From Thermanaerovibrio velox DSM 12556 (GTDB taxonomy: Bacteria > Synergistota > Synergistia > Synergistales > Synergistaceae): 64,000 nucleotides of DNA. Shown here piece by piece: positions 17,152 to 26,704 of the stretch (positions are counted from its first letter, which is position 1; each line of letters begins with the position of its first letter). Under the pieces are notes generated by a model. That model did not search any database, was not told the origin of the DNA, and saw nothing but the letters and a program-made list of their open reading frames with translations. The translations under genes and the position numbers were made by a program. The DNA lies in the NCBI RefSeq assembly GCF_000237825.1, contig NZ_CM001377.1, positions 744,001 to 808,000 of the forward strand, written 5' to 3'.

Positions 17152-17739
17152 ATGAGGTTGATCGTGGGCCTGGGCAACCCAGGCCCTCAATATGTTTGGA
17201 CCAGGCACAATGCGGGGTGGCTTGTGGTTGATCACCTAGCTCGGGCTTGGGGGGCAGGGTCCCCGAAGGATAGGTTTAAATCCCTGTTCTGGGACCCTGC
17301 CTGCGTTGAGGGGGAGGCGTGTTGTCTCATGAAGCCTACCACCTACATGAACCTGAGCGGCCTTGCGGTGGCGGAGGCGGCTAGGTACTTTAAGGTGCCC
17401 CCTGAGATGATAATGGTGATATACGACGATGTTGCCCTTCCTTTTGGTAGGCTCCGGATGAGGGATAGGGGGAGCGCCGGGGGCCAGAAGGGGATGGCCT
17501 CTGTGATAGCTTCCCTGGGGACCTGCGAGGTTCCTCGTTTGAGGATCGGGGTGGGTTCTCCTGAGGTCCCCGGTATGGACCTGGCCAAATGGGTGTTGTC
17601 CTGCCTGTCCGAGAAGGAGATAGGGTCTTGGCCTTTTGTGGCCCGTTGTGCAGAAGATGCCATAGGGCTTTGGATTAAATTGGGAGTTGAGAAGGCCATG
17701 TGTCGGGTAAACTCCAAGGATTTCTGCCATCTTGGATGA
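17152..17739 (+). CDS. pth: peptidyl-tRNA hydrolase
   Basis: Releases tRNA from peptidyl-tRNA drop-off products. The start MRLIVGLGNPGPQYVWTRHN carries the signature with catalytic His20, and the second block KPTTYMNLSG near 63 and YDDVALPFGRLRMRDRGSAGG near 91 are typical. 195 residues is normal. It follows rplY by 17 bases, in the conserved prs-rplY-pth-mfd arrangement. Confidence 0.96.
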   Translation: MRLIVGLGNPGPQYVWTRHNAGWLVVDHLARAWGAGSPKDRFKSLFWDPACVEGEACCLMKPTTYMNLSGLAVAEAARYFKVPPEMIMVIYDDVALPFGRLRMRDRGSAGGQKGMASVIASLGTCEVPRLRIGVGSPEVPGMDLAKWVLSCLSEKEIGSWPFVARCAEDAIGLWIKLGVEKAMCRVNSKDFCHLG

Positions 17740-17771
17740 TCGGTTCTCCATGATTTATTTTTGCTAGAGCC

Positions 17772-20700
17772 ATGGAAGTGCATGGGCTTTTTCGCGTGCC
17801 AAGAGGGGTGGCTAGGGCCCTTTGGCTGGAGGATTTGGTTTGTGAAACCCCGCTGCGGCGAAGACTGGTAGTCTTGCCCGGCTCTGCCGAGGCCGGGACT
17901 TTGTTGGCGGATCTTCGAGCTGTTGGCACTCATGATCCCTTGGCTTTGCCGGATCTGCCGTTGAGCGGGCATGACGGGTGTGGGATGGAAGCCCTTCTCT
18001 TGCATAGGGGAAGGGCTGTGTTGCGTTGGGTTGATCAGGGCGGCATCATGGTAGCCTCCTCTTCCGGCGTGGTCTTGCCGTTCCTTTCGGAGTTTCAAAA
18101 CCTTTGGATCGCCGTTGGGGAAGAGGTTCGCAGCGATTTGATATCCTGGCTGTCCTCCCAGGGCTACGAAAGGGTCCCGGTGGTTTGGGCTCCTGGACAG
18201 TGGGCCCTGCGAGGAGGGCTGGTGGATGTCTTCCCCCCCGGTGAAGGGGCGGTAAGGGTGGTCTTCGATGATGACCGGGTTGCGGAGATTCGGCTATTTG
18301 ATACTTCCACTCAACGAACCGTTGGAAGGTTGGAGGGGCTTCATGTCCCAACCCTCAAGGGTCTGGGGGCTAGTGATCTCTCTTCCCTTCAAGTTGACTT
18401 TGATTTGGTGGTTTTCGAACCCAAGGAATGCAATACTCAGTGTGATGTTTCATCGTGGTTGTGGGGCGATTTTAGGCGCTCATTTCCGCGTCTTCCAGAG
18501 GGGACATCGTGGGAAGCGGTTCTTTCTAGGGCATCAAGCGTCCTTCGTGCTACCTTCTCTACCTCCTCCATGGCGTCACATACCGGTTGGGTTCAAGTGC
18601 CTGTTTTTGCCGGAAGGCTGCGGGATGCGGAGTCTTACGGGAGGGAGCTTAGGGATAGAGGTTGCAGGACCATCTTCTTTGGGGTGACCGAGGGTTACGT
18701 TGAGTGGGCTCATCGTGCGGGGTTCCAGACGGTTTCAAAGCCTATTTCGGCTGGGGCTTTTGACAGCCGAAGGGGGATCCTATACCTATCCGAGTCTGAT
18801 GTGGCGGGTCCAGGTGGGACAAGGCATGGTCTCATGCCTGTGGTCCCACCTTTGGAGCTGTTGGACTGGATGTCCCCTGGGGATCTCATGGTCCATGAGG
18901 ATTATGGGGTATGTCGGTATCAGGGGGTTGAGAGCCTCGTGCAGAGAGGGGTTTCTCAGGACTACTTGGCTTTGGAATTTGCCGGTGGAAGCCGTCTTTT
19001 GGTGCCCACGTACCGTATATCCAAACTGCACAGGCTTGAATCCCCGCCGGATCATCCGGTGGAGTTGGATTCTCTGCGGAAGGGCAGGTGGAAGAGGAGC
19101 TTAGAAGAAGCCCGTCAAAAGGCGAAGGAGGCGGCGTCAAAGCTGCTGGAGGCCCAGGCTAGGCGACAGATGCAGAGAGGCATAGCCTTTGAACCGCTTC
19201 GTGATGAGATGGAAGCGCTAAGGTCCACCTTTCCCCACAGGGAGACCCGTGACCAGATACGGTGTTGGGAGGAGATATGTGCCGACATGGAACGTCCTAT
19301 CCCGATGGATAGGGTTCTAGTAGGAGACGTGGGCTTTGGGAAGACCGAGCTTGCCCTACGTGCGGCCTTTAAGGCTGCCATGTCCGGTTATCAGGTCTTG
19401 ATAATAACCCCCACCACTCTCCTTGCCGCCCAACATCATAAGACCTTCTCTGAGCGGTTAGCTGCTTTCCCCATAAGGGTGGAGGCGCTTTATCGTTTTA
19501 TCCCCAGTTCACAGCAGGAAGCGATAAGGAAGGACTTTGCCAAGGGGAAGGTGGATATACTGATAGGCACCCATAGGGTACTGATGGACGATGTGTCTTG
19601 CAAGAACCTTGGGCTTCTGGTGGTGGATGAGGAGCATCGTTTTGGGGTGATGCAGAAGGAACGGTGGAGACATCTTTCCCCTCGAGCGGACGTCCTCATG
19701 CTTTCCGCTACCCCGATACCGAGGACCTTGCAGCTTGCGTTGAGCGGTTATCGAGACATATCGGTGCTTTCAACCCCTCCGGTGGACAGGAGGCCCGTTA
19801 TAACCGTGGTTTCCCCATGGCAGGATGCGTTGGTAAAGGGATCGGTTATGCGGGAGGTTAGCCGAGGTGGGCAGGTCTTCTTCGTTCATAACAGGATACA
19901 GTCAATGCACAAGACCTATCTGCGCCTTCGGACCCTTTTCCCGGATCTCAGGATTCAGATGGCCCATGGGAAGATGAAGGACCGGGAGCTTGAGGACGCG
20001 ATGATGGCGTTCATGGATGGGTCGGTGGATATTTTGTTGTGCACCACGATAATAGAGAGCGGGCTTGACCTCCCTGGGGCCAACACCATAATAGTCGATG
20101 AGGCTCACCGCCTTGGATTGGCCCAGCTTTACCAGCTCAGGGGCAGGGTTGGTCGCCGAAGCGATCAGGCCTTTGCCCTTTTTCTCTACCCGGAGGGGCT
20201 TGCGAGGGGGGATTCCCTAAAGAGGCTGGAGGCCATAGGATCGATGGATCAGCTTGGATCCGGGTTTCATCTGTCCATGGTGGACCTCTCCATGAGGGGT
20301 GGTGGGGAGTTAATAGGGGCTTCTCAACATGGGCATGTCTCAAGCCTTTCTCCTGAGCTTTACTTCCGGATGCTGGAGGAGGAAATGTCCCGCCTGAAGG
20401 GTGAGGATACGGAGATGCCCCAGGTGGAGTGGGAGGATTCTCCCACGCTTCCTGGATGGTATTTGGAGGACCCTGCCGTTAGGGTAAGGTTGTACAGAAG
20501 GCTCTTCGGGCTGCTTGATGAGCGGGAAGTGGATGATCTTAAGGAGGAGCTTGAGGATAGGTTTGGCCCCATCCCGCCGGAGTTGGAGATGATGCTGCTG
20601 GCTGCATTGTGCCGGGTTCGCCTTAAGGGGATTGCTTCCTCGATATTGTTTGGGCGATCCGCGTTGAGGGTGAGCTTGAAATCCCTTAGCGCTTTCGGTT

Positions 20701-20819
20701 CGGCTAAGCTTCCTCCTGACTGGTTGATTCGGGGTAGTTCTATTGAAGGGCCTCCAGGGTTAGCGGGGGCCAGGGGGTTGGTGGAATTGGCATCCTCGCT
20801 TGCCGTCTGTGATGGATAG
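17772..20819 (+). CDS. mfd: transcription-repair coupling factor
   Basis: A translocase that removes stalled RNA polymerase and recruits UvrA. The N-terminal UvrB-like region (to about 330) is followed by the RNA-polymerase-interacting CarD-like domain near 361-425 (MSPGDLMVHEDYGVCRYQG), the superfamily 2 helicase with Walker A DVGFGKTELALR near 517 and DEEHRFG near 617, helicase motifs VFFVHNRI and LYQLRGRVGRR, and the C-terminal TRCF domain. At 1015 residues it is shorter than the usual 1100-1180; the shortening is in the N-terminal region, where UvrA contacts lie. No frameshift was seen. Confidence 0.96.
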   Translation: MEVHGLFRVPRGVARALWLEDLVCETPLRRRLVVLPGSAEAGTLLADLRAVGTHDPLALPDLPLSGHDGCGMEALLLHRGRAVLRWVDQGGIMVASSSGVVLPFLSEFQNLWIAVGEEVRSDLISWLSSQGYERVPVVWAPGQWALRGGLVDVFPPGEGAVRVVFDDDRVAEIRLFDTSTQRTVGRLEGLHVPTLKGLGASDLSSLQVDFDLVVFEPKECNTQCDVSSWLWGDFRRSFPRLPEGTSWEAVLSRASSVLRATFSTSSMASHTGWVQVPVFAGRLRDAESYGRELRDRGCRTIFFGVTEGYVEWAHRAGFQTVSKPISAGAFDSRRGILYLSESDVAGPGGTRHGLMPVVPPLELLDWMSPGDLMVHEDYGVCRYQGVESLVQRGVSQDYLALEFAGGSRLLVPTYRISKLHRLESPPDHPVELDSLRKGRWKRSLEEARQKAKEAASKLLEAQARRQMQRGIAFEPLRDEMEALRSTFPHRETRDQIRCWEEICADMERPIPMDRVLVGDVGFGKTELALRAAFKAAMSGYQVLIITPTTLLAAQHHKTFSERLAAFPIRVEALYRFIPSSQQEAIRKDFAKGKVDILIGTHRVLMDDVSCKNLGLLVVDEEHRFGVMQKERWRHLSPRADVLMLSATPIPRTLQLALSGYRDISVLSTPPVDRRPVITVVSPWQDALVKGSVMREVSRGGQVFFVHNRIQSMHKTYLRLRTLFPDLRIQMAHGKMKDRELEDAMMAFMDGSVDILLCTTIIESGLDLPGANTIIVDEAHRLGLAQLYQLRGRVGRRSDQAFALFLYPEGLARGDSLKRLEAIGSMDQLGSGFHLSMVDLSMRGGGELIGASQHGHVSSLSPELYFRMLEEEMSRLKGEDTEMPQVEWEDSPTLPGWYLEDPAVRVRLYRRLFGLLDEREVDDLKEELEDRFGPIPPELEMMLLAALCRVRLKGIASSILFGRSALRVSLKSLSAFGSAKLPPDWLIRGSSIEGPPGLAGARGLVELASSLAVCDG

Positions 20820-20885
20820 TTTCCCTAGCTTTCTGGTGGGGCGTCAATTTGTGTCCCGATGGTTTAATTTGGAGGTGATGATAAG

Positions 20886-21695
20886 TTGGAACCCACTATT
20901 GGGGGTAGGGCTGATCAGCTGGTGGCCCTTATGGAGAAGCTCAGGTCCCCTGAGGGTTGTCCCTGGGACAAGGCTCAGACCATAGATTCTTTAAAGCGGT
21001 ATATAATAGAGGAGGCCTTTGAGCTGGTAGAGGCGATTGACTCAGGGGATCTGGAGGGGATAAAGGAGGAGGCAGGGGACCTGCTCCTTCAGGTGGTGTT
21101 CATCTCTCAGATAGCCAGGGAGGAAGGGCGCTTTCACCTTGGGGATGTGATTGATTCGCTTTTAGCAAAACTGGTGGAGAGGCATCCTCACGTCTTCGGG
21201 GGGACCGAGGTTTCTTCCGCTGAGGAGGTGAGCCGGAACTGGGAGGCCATAAAGTCTTTGAAGCGTAGGCGGGAGGATAAGGATCACTCCGCCATGGCGG
21301 GGATACCGAGCGCTCTGCCTGGTCTTTTAAGGGCCCTTAGGATTCAGGAGAGGGCTGCAAAGGTGGGGTTTGACTGGCCCGCTGGTGATCAGGAACCGGT
21401 TTTCTCAAAGATCCAGGAGGAACTTGGAGAGGTTAGGGAGGCCGTTGTCCTGGGGGATCCCAAGATGCTGGCGGGGGAGATAGGGGACTTGCTTTTTGCG
21501 GTGGTTAACCTTTCTCGTCGATTGGGAGTGGATCCGGAGGAGGCCATAAGGGGCACCTGCGACAAATTCATCAGGCGTTTTAGGGCCATGGAGGGCCGTG
21601 CGGCCTCGGAGGGGAAGGGACTTGGTGATCTTTCCCTTGATGAGTTGGATGCCCTTTGGGATAGTGCTAAGGCGTCTGAGGAGATTGGAAACTAA
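20886..21695 (+). CDS. mazG: nucleoside triphosphate pyrophosphohydrolase MazG
   Basis: Hydrolyses NTPs to NMP and pyrophosphate, a house-cleaning role. Two tandem MazG domains are seen: LRSPEGCPWDKAQTIDSLKR with EEAFELVEAI and EEAGDLLLQVVF in the first half, and the second copy with EELGEVREAV and EIGDLLFAVVNL near 175-210. 269 residues is normal. The TTG start follows TTGGAGGTGAT by about 8 bases. Confidence 0.95.
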   Translation: MEPTIGGRADQLVALMEKLRSPEGCPWDKAQTIDSLKRYIIEEAFELVEAIDSGDLEGIKEEAGDLLLQVVFISQIAREEGRFHLGDVIDSLLAKLVERHPHVFGGTEVSSAEEVSRNWEAIKSLKRRREDKDHSAMAGIPSALPGLLRALRIQERAAKVGFDWPAGDQEPVFSKIQEELGEVREAVVLGDPKMLAGEIGDLLFAVVNLSRRLGVDPEEAIRGTCDKFIRRFRAMEGRAASEGKGLGDLSLDELDALWDSAKASEEIGN

Positions 21696-21774
21696 GGCGT
21701 TTCAGTGCTTGGTCCTGTGGACAGGTTGGGTTTGCGGGGCATGTGGTTGATAAATTAAATTGAGAGGGGTAGTG

Positions 21775-22011
21775 ATGTTGATGGAAGAGGGAATTAAGAA
21801 GCTGATCGACCAGGAGATAAGGCCGGCCCTTCAGTCTCACGGGGGTGACATAGAGTTTCTGGGTTTCGATGAGGCCTCCAAGGTGGTTAGGGTGTCTCTT
21901 ACCGGTGCTTGCGGGACGTGTCCTTTTGCGCAGGAGACGCTTAGGGTTCAGGTTGAGCAGGTTATAAAGCGTTCCTTCCCGGATGTGGCTGCGGTAAAGA
22001 GAGAAGGCTAG
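21775..22011 (+). CDS. NifU-like C-terminal-domain iron-sulfur scaffold
   Basis: A 78-residue stand-alone NifU C-terminal domain. HGGDIEFLGF near 22 and the metal-binding CGTC (Cys46 and Cys49) in TGACGTCPFAQETLRVQVEQ are diagnostic. Such proteins carry a 4Fe-4S cluster to apo-enzymes. The ATG at 21775 has GAGAGGGG about 5 bases upstream; the first start codon in frame, TTG 21760, overlaps this site. Confidence 0.9.
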   Translation: MLMEEGIKKLIDQEIRPALQSHGGDIEFLGFDEASKVVRVSLTGACGTCPFAQETLRVQVEQVIKRSFPDVAAVKREG

Positions 22012-22029
22012 GGATGGTATAGGTTATCC

Positions 22030-23002
22030 ATGGAATTGGGATCCGGGAGCAGGTCTTTAAGTCTGAGGGTCAGACCCTTTCCTGGACAGGACCAGGTTAT
22101 CAGGGAGATAGAGAGGGAGTTTGACCTTGAAGTTCTAGGTCGAGGGGATCTCATAGTGTTAAAAGGCGGGGATGAATCGCAGGTCCGTGGCGTTGCGGAC
22201 CTGCTGTCCCGTCTTGGGGAGATGGATGACCGGAGGCTTCCCATAGAGCTTCATGTTCTAAGGGAGGCTATGGATGAGATAAAGCGGGGTGGCAAGTCGA
22301 CCCTGTTGGACCGCTGGGATGATTCCCCGGTGGTTTATCAGACCGCCAAGGGGCGGCAGGTTCGGCCTCATACTAGCGGACAGATCGATTATGTGAAGGC
22401 CCTTATGGAAAGCGAGGTCACCTTTGCGATAGGGCCTGCTGGAACGGGGAAGACCTATCTAGCTGCGGCGTTTGCCCTGTCCCTTCTTAAAGGGGGGCGA
22501 AATAAGCAGGATAGTTTTGGTGCGTCCCGTGGTGGAGGCGGGGGAGCGGCTGGGTTTCCTCCCGGGGGACATCATGGAGAAGGTTGAGCCGTATCTAAGG
22601 CCGCTGTATGACGCTTTCTTTGACCTTCTAAGCCCCGATAAGTTTATGCGGCTGTTGGACCGCAAGGTTATAGAGATAGTCCCTCTGGCTTACATGCGCG
22701 GTCGAACCTTGAACGAGAGCTTCATTATACTGGATGAGGCTCAGAACACCACTCCAGAGCAGATGAAGATGTTCCTTACCCGTATGGGTATTGGTTCCAA
22801 GGCTGTGGTTACCGGAGATGTTACCCAGGTAGACCTTCCTCAGGGCAAGGACTCGGGGCTTTTAGGTGTTGAGGCAATACTTGGTGGCATATCTGGAATT
22901 TCTTTCGTGAGGCTCTCTGCCTCTGATGTGGTAAGGCATCCGATAGTGCAGAAGATAGTGAGGGCTTATGAGGACTACGAGGCTAGGGCAAGGGACATCT
23001 AA
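22030..23002 (+). CDS. phoH: PhoH-family ATPase (YbeZ type), interrupted by a +1 frameshift
   Basis: A P-loop ATPase of the PhoH/YbeZ family. The N-terminal half contains [16 protein letters not shown] and the Walker [14 protein letters not shown]; the C-terminal half has [20 protein letters not shown], the Walker B region [20 protein letters not shown] and [11 protein letters not shown]-like [12 protein letters not shown]. The halves join as [15 protein letters not shown] if one G is removed from the G6 run at 22492-22497, giving 323 residues. It opens the conserved phoH-pgpH-ybeY series, where PhoH, YbeY and Era take part in rRNA maturation. Confidence 0.93.
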
Positions 23003-23015
23003 CGGTAAGCCACTT

Positions 23016-24908
23016 ATGAGTAGGGGAGTCAGGGTTGTTTATAACTGGAACCTTGACAGGAGGAGATGTGGTTTTGTCGTCCTCACGGTTTTCCTGTCCA
23101 TATTGGGGGTTGTAGCTAACTGGTGGTTGGTAGAGCTCCCCACGGGTTTTAGAATAGGCGAGCCTTCCCCAAGGACCTACAGGATGCGGCTTTGGTCCGT
23201 AAAGGCAGAAAGCCCATCAGAGGGTTTTTTGAGCTCATTGAACGCGCTCAAGATTGATCCGAATCAGGTTCTTTCTCAGAAGCTGGTGGGGTTGATCTCG
23301 TCCTTTGATCCTGTCACAAGGGATAGGCTTATATCCGCTGCTATAGCCACTGGGGAGCTTGTTTTGAGGGAAGGCGGTTTGGGTAGAACCGGCGGCGGGG
23401 TTCTTGGGGTTGACGATGAGATATGGAAGGCGTTGGATAACCTTTCCATTCCCCAAGCCCAGAAGAACGTGGTTTTTCAGATCCTATGGGAGCTTTTGGT
23501 GTCTTCCCAGACCAAGGGAAGGGCTAGGGACGTGATCGTCTACGAGGGGCAGATGGTTACGGAGGATATAGCTAGGCTTCTGGCTGCGGAGGGATATAGG
23601 GACAGGGAATTTCCTTGGAAGCGGTTTTTGTGGGCTTTCTTCGCAGTTGCGTTCTGGAGCAACATGTCCTGGTCTCTCTTCTCTAGGGCAGACAGCGGCA
23701 GAAGATCTTATTCGTTGGAGCCCTCTCATTGGGGTTTTGCCGTGACCGTTATCTTCCTGTGTTGGGGGCTGCAGCTTGGGATGTCTTCTTTGCTTTTAGA
23801 CGTTATGTTCCCGGCGGCGGTGGCCTCTTGGTTGTTTTTAGTCCTTGCCCCTGTCGTTGCCTTTGGCATTTCGGTTGGATGGGGGATAGTGGGGGCTATA
23901 ATATGCTTCATATACTTTCCTCCCATGGCGGCGATACAGACGCTCCAAGCGGTGCTTTCCGCTGGTTTGGGGTATTCACTCCTCAGGGGGATTTCCTCTA
24001 GGCTTTCCTTGCTTTATCGTCTGACCTATTATTTCGTGCTCATATCCCTGATGTCCATATTTGTCAGGTGGGGTTTTGGTTTCCCGTTGGATTCTGCTGT
24101 GCTGTTACAATATGGGGCTTTGTGCCTGCTTTGGCCAAGCGTTGTTTTGGCTTTGCTTCCCCTTTGGGAGAGGCTCTTTGGGGTGTTGTCTCCTCTTATG
24201 ATCATGGAGCTGAGTCACCCATCCAATCCGCTTCTAAGGCGTCTTCAGCTGGAGGCTCCTGGGACGTACCACCATTCCCTGGCTGTTGGTGCCATGGCTG
24301 GCGGAGCGGCTGAGTTGTTGGGGATGGATGGCCTTATGGTAAGGGCTGGGGCCTATTATCACGACATAGGCAAGTTGAGGAGGCCCAAGTTCTTCATAGA
24401 GAACCAGGGTGGGGGAGAGAACGTTCACGACAGTTTATCGCCCTCCCTGTCTGCGCTGGTGATATTGTCCCATGTGCGGGATGGTCTTGAATTGGCGGAT
24501 GAATACGGATTGCCGGATTTTGTGAAGGATTTCATCTCCGAACACCACGGTACCACCTGTCTGGCTTACTTTTACAGGAAGGCAAGGGCCATGGGGGAGG
24601 ATGTGCCCATTGATCAGTTCTCCTATCCCGGGCCTGCTCCTCGCAGCAGGGAGACCGCGCTGGTGATGTTGGCGGATTCGGTAGAAGCTGCCGCCAAGGC
24701 CATGGAACATCGATTGGAGGACCCTTCGGAGGTGGAGGGCCTCGTTGACGAGGTCATAAAGTCCAAGATGGATTCGAAGCAGCTTGACAACGTGGACTTC
24801 ACCATGCGGGAGATTCGTATAATAAGGGATTCTTTTGTCGGGGCGCTCAGATCAATGAGACACACGAGGCAAGTGCGTCCCATTCAGGGCCTTAAAGAGG
24901 GAGGATGA
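23016..24908 (+). CDS. pgpH: 7TM-HD domain cyclic di-AMP phosphodiesterase PgpH
   Basis: Family members cleave c-di-AMP to pApA. One N-terminal membrane helix is followed by the extracellular 7TMR-HDED domain (about residues 40-195, with IVYEGQMVTEDIARLLAAEGY), then about seven membrane helices (200-410) and a cytoplasmic HD domain with YYHDIGKLRRPKFF near 446 and SEHHGTTCL near 508. I chose ATG 23016 (630 residues); an ATG at 22968 overlaps phoH. It is the degrading counterpart of CdaA encoded 18 kb upstream. Confidence 0.92.
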   Translation: MSRGVRVVYNWNLDRRRCGFVVLTVFLSILGVVANWWLVELPTGFRIGEPSPRTYRMRLWSVKAESPSEGFLSSLNALKIDPNQVLSQKLVGLISSFDPVTRDRLISAAIATGELVLREGGLGRTGGGVLGVDDEIWKALDNLSIPQAQKNVVFQILWELLVSSQTKGRARDVIVYEGQMVTEDIARLLAAEGYRDREFPWKRFLWAFFAVAFWSNMSWSLFSRADSGRRSYSLEPSHWGFAVTVIFLCWGLQLGMSSLLLDVMFPAAVASWLFLVLAPVVAFGISVGWGIVGAIICFIYFPPMAAIQTLQAVLSAGLGYSLLRGISSRLSLLYRLTYYFVLISLMSIFVRWGFGFPLDSAVLLQYGALCLLWPSVVLALLPLWERLFGVLSPLMIMELSHPSNPLLRRLQLEAPGTYHHSLAVGAMAGGAAELLGMDGLMVRAGAYYHDIGKLRRPKFFIENQGGGENVHDSLSPSLSALVILSHVRDGLELADEYGLPDFVKDFISEHHGTTCLAYFYRKARAMGEDVPIDQFSYPGPAPRSRETALVMLADSVEAAAKAMEHRLEDPSEVEGLVDEVIKSKMDSKQLDNVDFTMREIRIIRDSFVGALRSMRHTRQVRPIQGLKEGG

Positions 24909-25375
24909 TTCGGTTGGCCGTTGAGGTTGCCATGGAGATACAGGGCAATTTGCCGGTGGAGCTGTCCGGTAGGGAGGCAGCGATTTGTTCCGCATGGGAA
25001 GGGTTCTTTAGAGCCCGTTTTGAGCTCCCTTCGGCGGTATCCAAGGTCCAGGTGGGGGTTACTTTTGTTGATGATGAACAAATGACAGAGTTTAATTTAA
25101 AATACAGGGGAGTTGATTCGGTCACCGATGTGCTGTCCTTTCCCCTATGGGAGGAGGAGGGGGGGGTTGTTCTCCCTGAGTGGGAGGTTTTGCCGCTTGG
25201 AGACGTGGTGATATGTCCTGGGGCGGTGGAGAGTTTGGACGGCAGCTTTGAGAAGGGGTTGTTGTTGGTAATTCATCATGGTTTTCTACACCTTTTGGGC
25301 TACGATCACCTGGAGGATGAAGCAAGGGAGATCATGTGGCGCCTTCAGGATGAGCTTGTGGGGCTTACGTTATAA
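24905..25375 (+). CDS. ybeY: endoribonuclease YbeY
   Basis: Zinc-dependent RNase of rRNA maturation and ribosome quality control. The metal site HHGFLHLLGYDH lies near residues 124-135, after the family blocks VDDEQMTEFNLKYRG and TDVLSFPL. The 4-base overlap ATGA with pgpH couples translation, and AGAGGGAGG precedes the ATG. 156 residues is normal. Confidence 0.95.
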   Translation: MIRLAVEVAMEIQGNLPVELSGREAAICSAWEGFFRARFELPSAVSKVQVGVTFVDDEQMTEFNLKYRGVDSVTDVLSFPLWEEEGGVVLPEWEVLPLGDVVICPGAVESLDGSFEKGLLLVIHHGFLHLLGYDHLEDEAREIMWRLQDELVGLTL

Positions 25376-25435
25376 TGGGGCCATTCCGGCAGTGTTTTTT
25401 AGTATCTTCATGATATTCAAAGGAAGGGAAGCTCC

Positions 25436-26701
25436 GTGAGTGAAGAGGTAGGCAGTAAACTTCTGTATCTTTTATTTCTTCTTTTGATGTCTTTCGTTTT
25501 TAGTGCCATGGAGACCGCGATGACCGCGGTATCTAGGGCCAGGCTGGCCACATTGGAGGAGGTTAGCCCGGCTAGAAGGGGTCTTATCTCCTGGCTATCT
25601 TCCAACAGGCAGAGGGCCTTAATGGTTACCCTCTTGGGGAACAACCTGGTAAACATAGCCTCCAGCGCCATTGCGTCTGCGGTGGCGGTGACCTTGGTAG
25701 GGGGCAAGGGCATATGGATTTCCGTTTTCCTGATGACCGCGGTCATAGTTTTCTTTTGCGAGATCCTGCCGAAGGCCTCTGCGATAGCTAGACCTGATGG
25801 CTTTGTTGTTTCCCTGCTGCCCCTTATAAGGGTTTTAAGCGTTATCCTGTGGCCTGTGGTCTCACTGGCGGAGATGTTGGTCTCCCTAGTGGGCCGCATA
25901 TTTGGGGTTAGGCTTGATACCTCCACGCTGATCACCCGGGAAGAGATAGACCACATAGTCAAGGAGGGCAGTGCTAGCGGGGTCCTCGAGGAGGATGAGA
26001 GGAAGATGATCCATGGGATAATATCCTTCGAGGAGACCAGGGTTTCCGAGATAATGGTTCCCCGCACGGATGTGACCGCGGTGGCATCCTCCAGCTCCGT
26101 GAGGGACGCCATAGGCATATTTATGGAGAGCGGCCATTCGAGGATGCCCATCTACGATGGAGACATGGACCACATCGTGGGGATCCTGTATGTTAAGGAC
26201 CTGCTTCGAAACCTAACGGTTGGAGATGTGGACAGACCCGTGGTTGAGTGCAAGAGGGACAGTCTCTTCGTCCCGGAGACCATGAAGGTGGCGGAGCTGT
26301 TCGACAGGATGAAGAAGGCTAGGGTTCACATGGCCATAGTGGTTGACGAGTATGGGGGCACCGCAGGGTTGGTGACTTTGGAGGATCTGATAGAGGAGAT
26401 AGTGGGGGAGATACAGGATGAGTACGACGAGGAGGTTCCCCCCATACAGGCCGATGGAGATGGTTTCTTGGTCCAGGGACACGTGCACCTGGAGGATCTT
26501 TCCGACGCCTTGGATTACACCTTTGAGGCGGAGGATGTGGACACCGTAGGGGGGTTGGTCCTGTTTCTGTTCGGTGGTTTCCCGGAGGAAGGCCAGTCCA
26601 TTGAATATGGCCCTTGGGTTATAGAGGTAACCAGGGTGAAGAACTACAGGATTCTTGAGGTTAGGTTCAGGAACCGGGAAGGCCTAGGATTGGAGGAGTA
26701 G
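25436..26701 (+). CDS. CNNM/hemolysin-family membrane protein with CBS pair and CorC domain
   Basis: Residues 1-180 are the DUF21 transmembrane domain (AMETAMTAVSRARL, GNNLVNIASSAIASAVA). A CBS pair follows (about 200-330; MVPRTDVTAVASSSSVRDAI, HMAIVVDEYGGTAGLVTLED, EEIVGEIQDEYDEE) and then the CorC_HlyC transporter-associated domain. Relatives take part in magnesium export or corrinoid/metal resistance; the hemolysin name is historical. GTG start with GGAAGGGA upstream. In Firmicutes this position often holds dgkA, which is missing here. Confidence 0.88.
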   Translation: MSEEVGSKLLYLLFLLLMSFVFSAMETAMTAVSRARLATLEEVSPARRGLISWLSSNRQRALMVTLLGNNLVNIASSAIASAVAVTLVGGKGIWISVFLMTAVIVFFCEILPKASAIARPDGFVVSLLPLIRVLSVILWPVVSLAEMLVSLVGRIFGVRLDTSTLITREEIDHIVKEGSASGVLEEDERKMIHGIISFEETRVSEIMVPRTDVTAVASSSSVRDAIGIFMESGHSRMPIYDGDMDHIVGILYVKDLLRNLTVGDVDRPVVECKRDSLFVPETMKVAELFDRMKKARVHMAIVVDEYGGTAGLVTLEDLIEEIVGEIQDEYDEEVPPIQADGDGFLVQGHVHLEDLSDALDYTFEAEDVDTVGGLVLFLFGGFPEEGQSIEYGPWVIEVTRVKNYRILEVRFRNREGLGLEE

Positions 26702-26704
26702 CCG

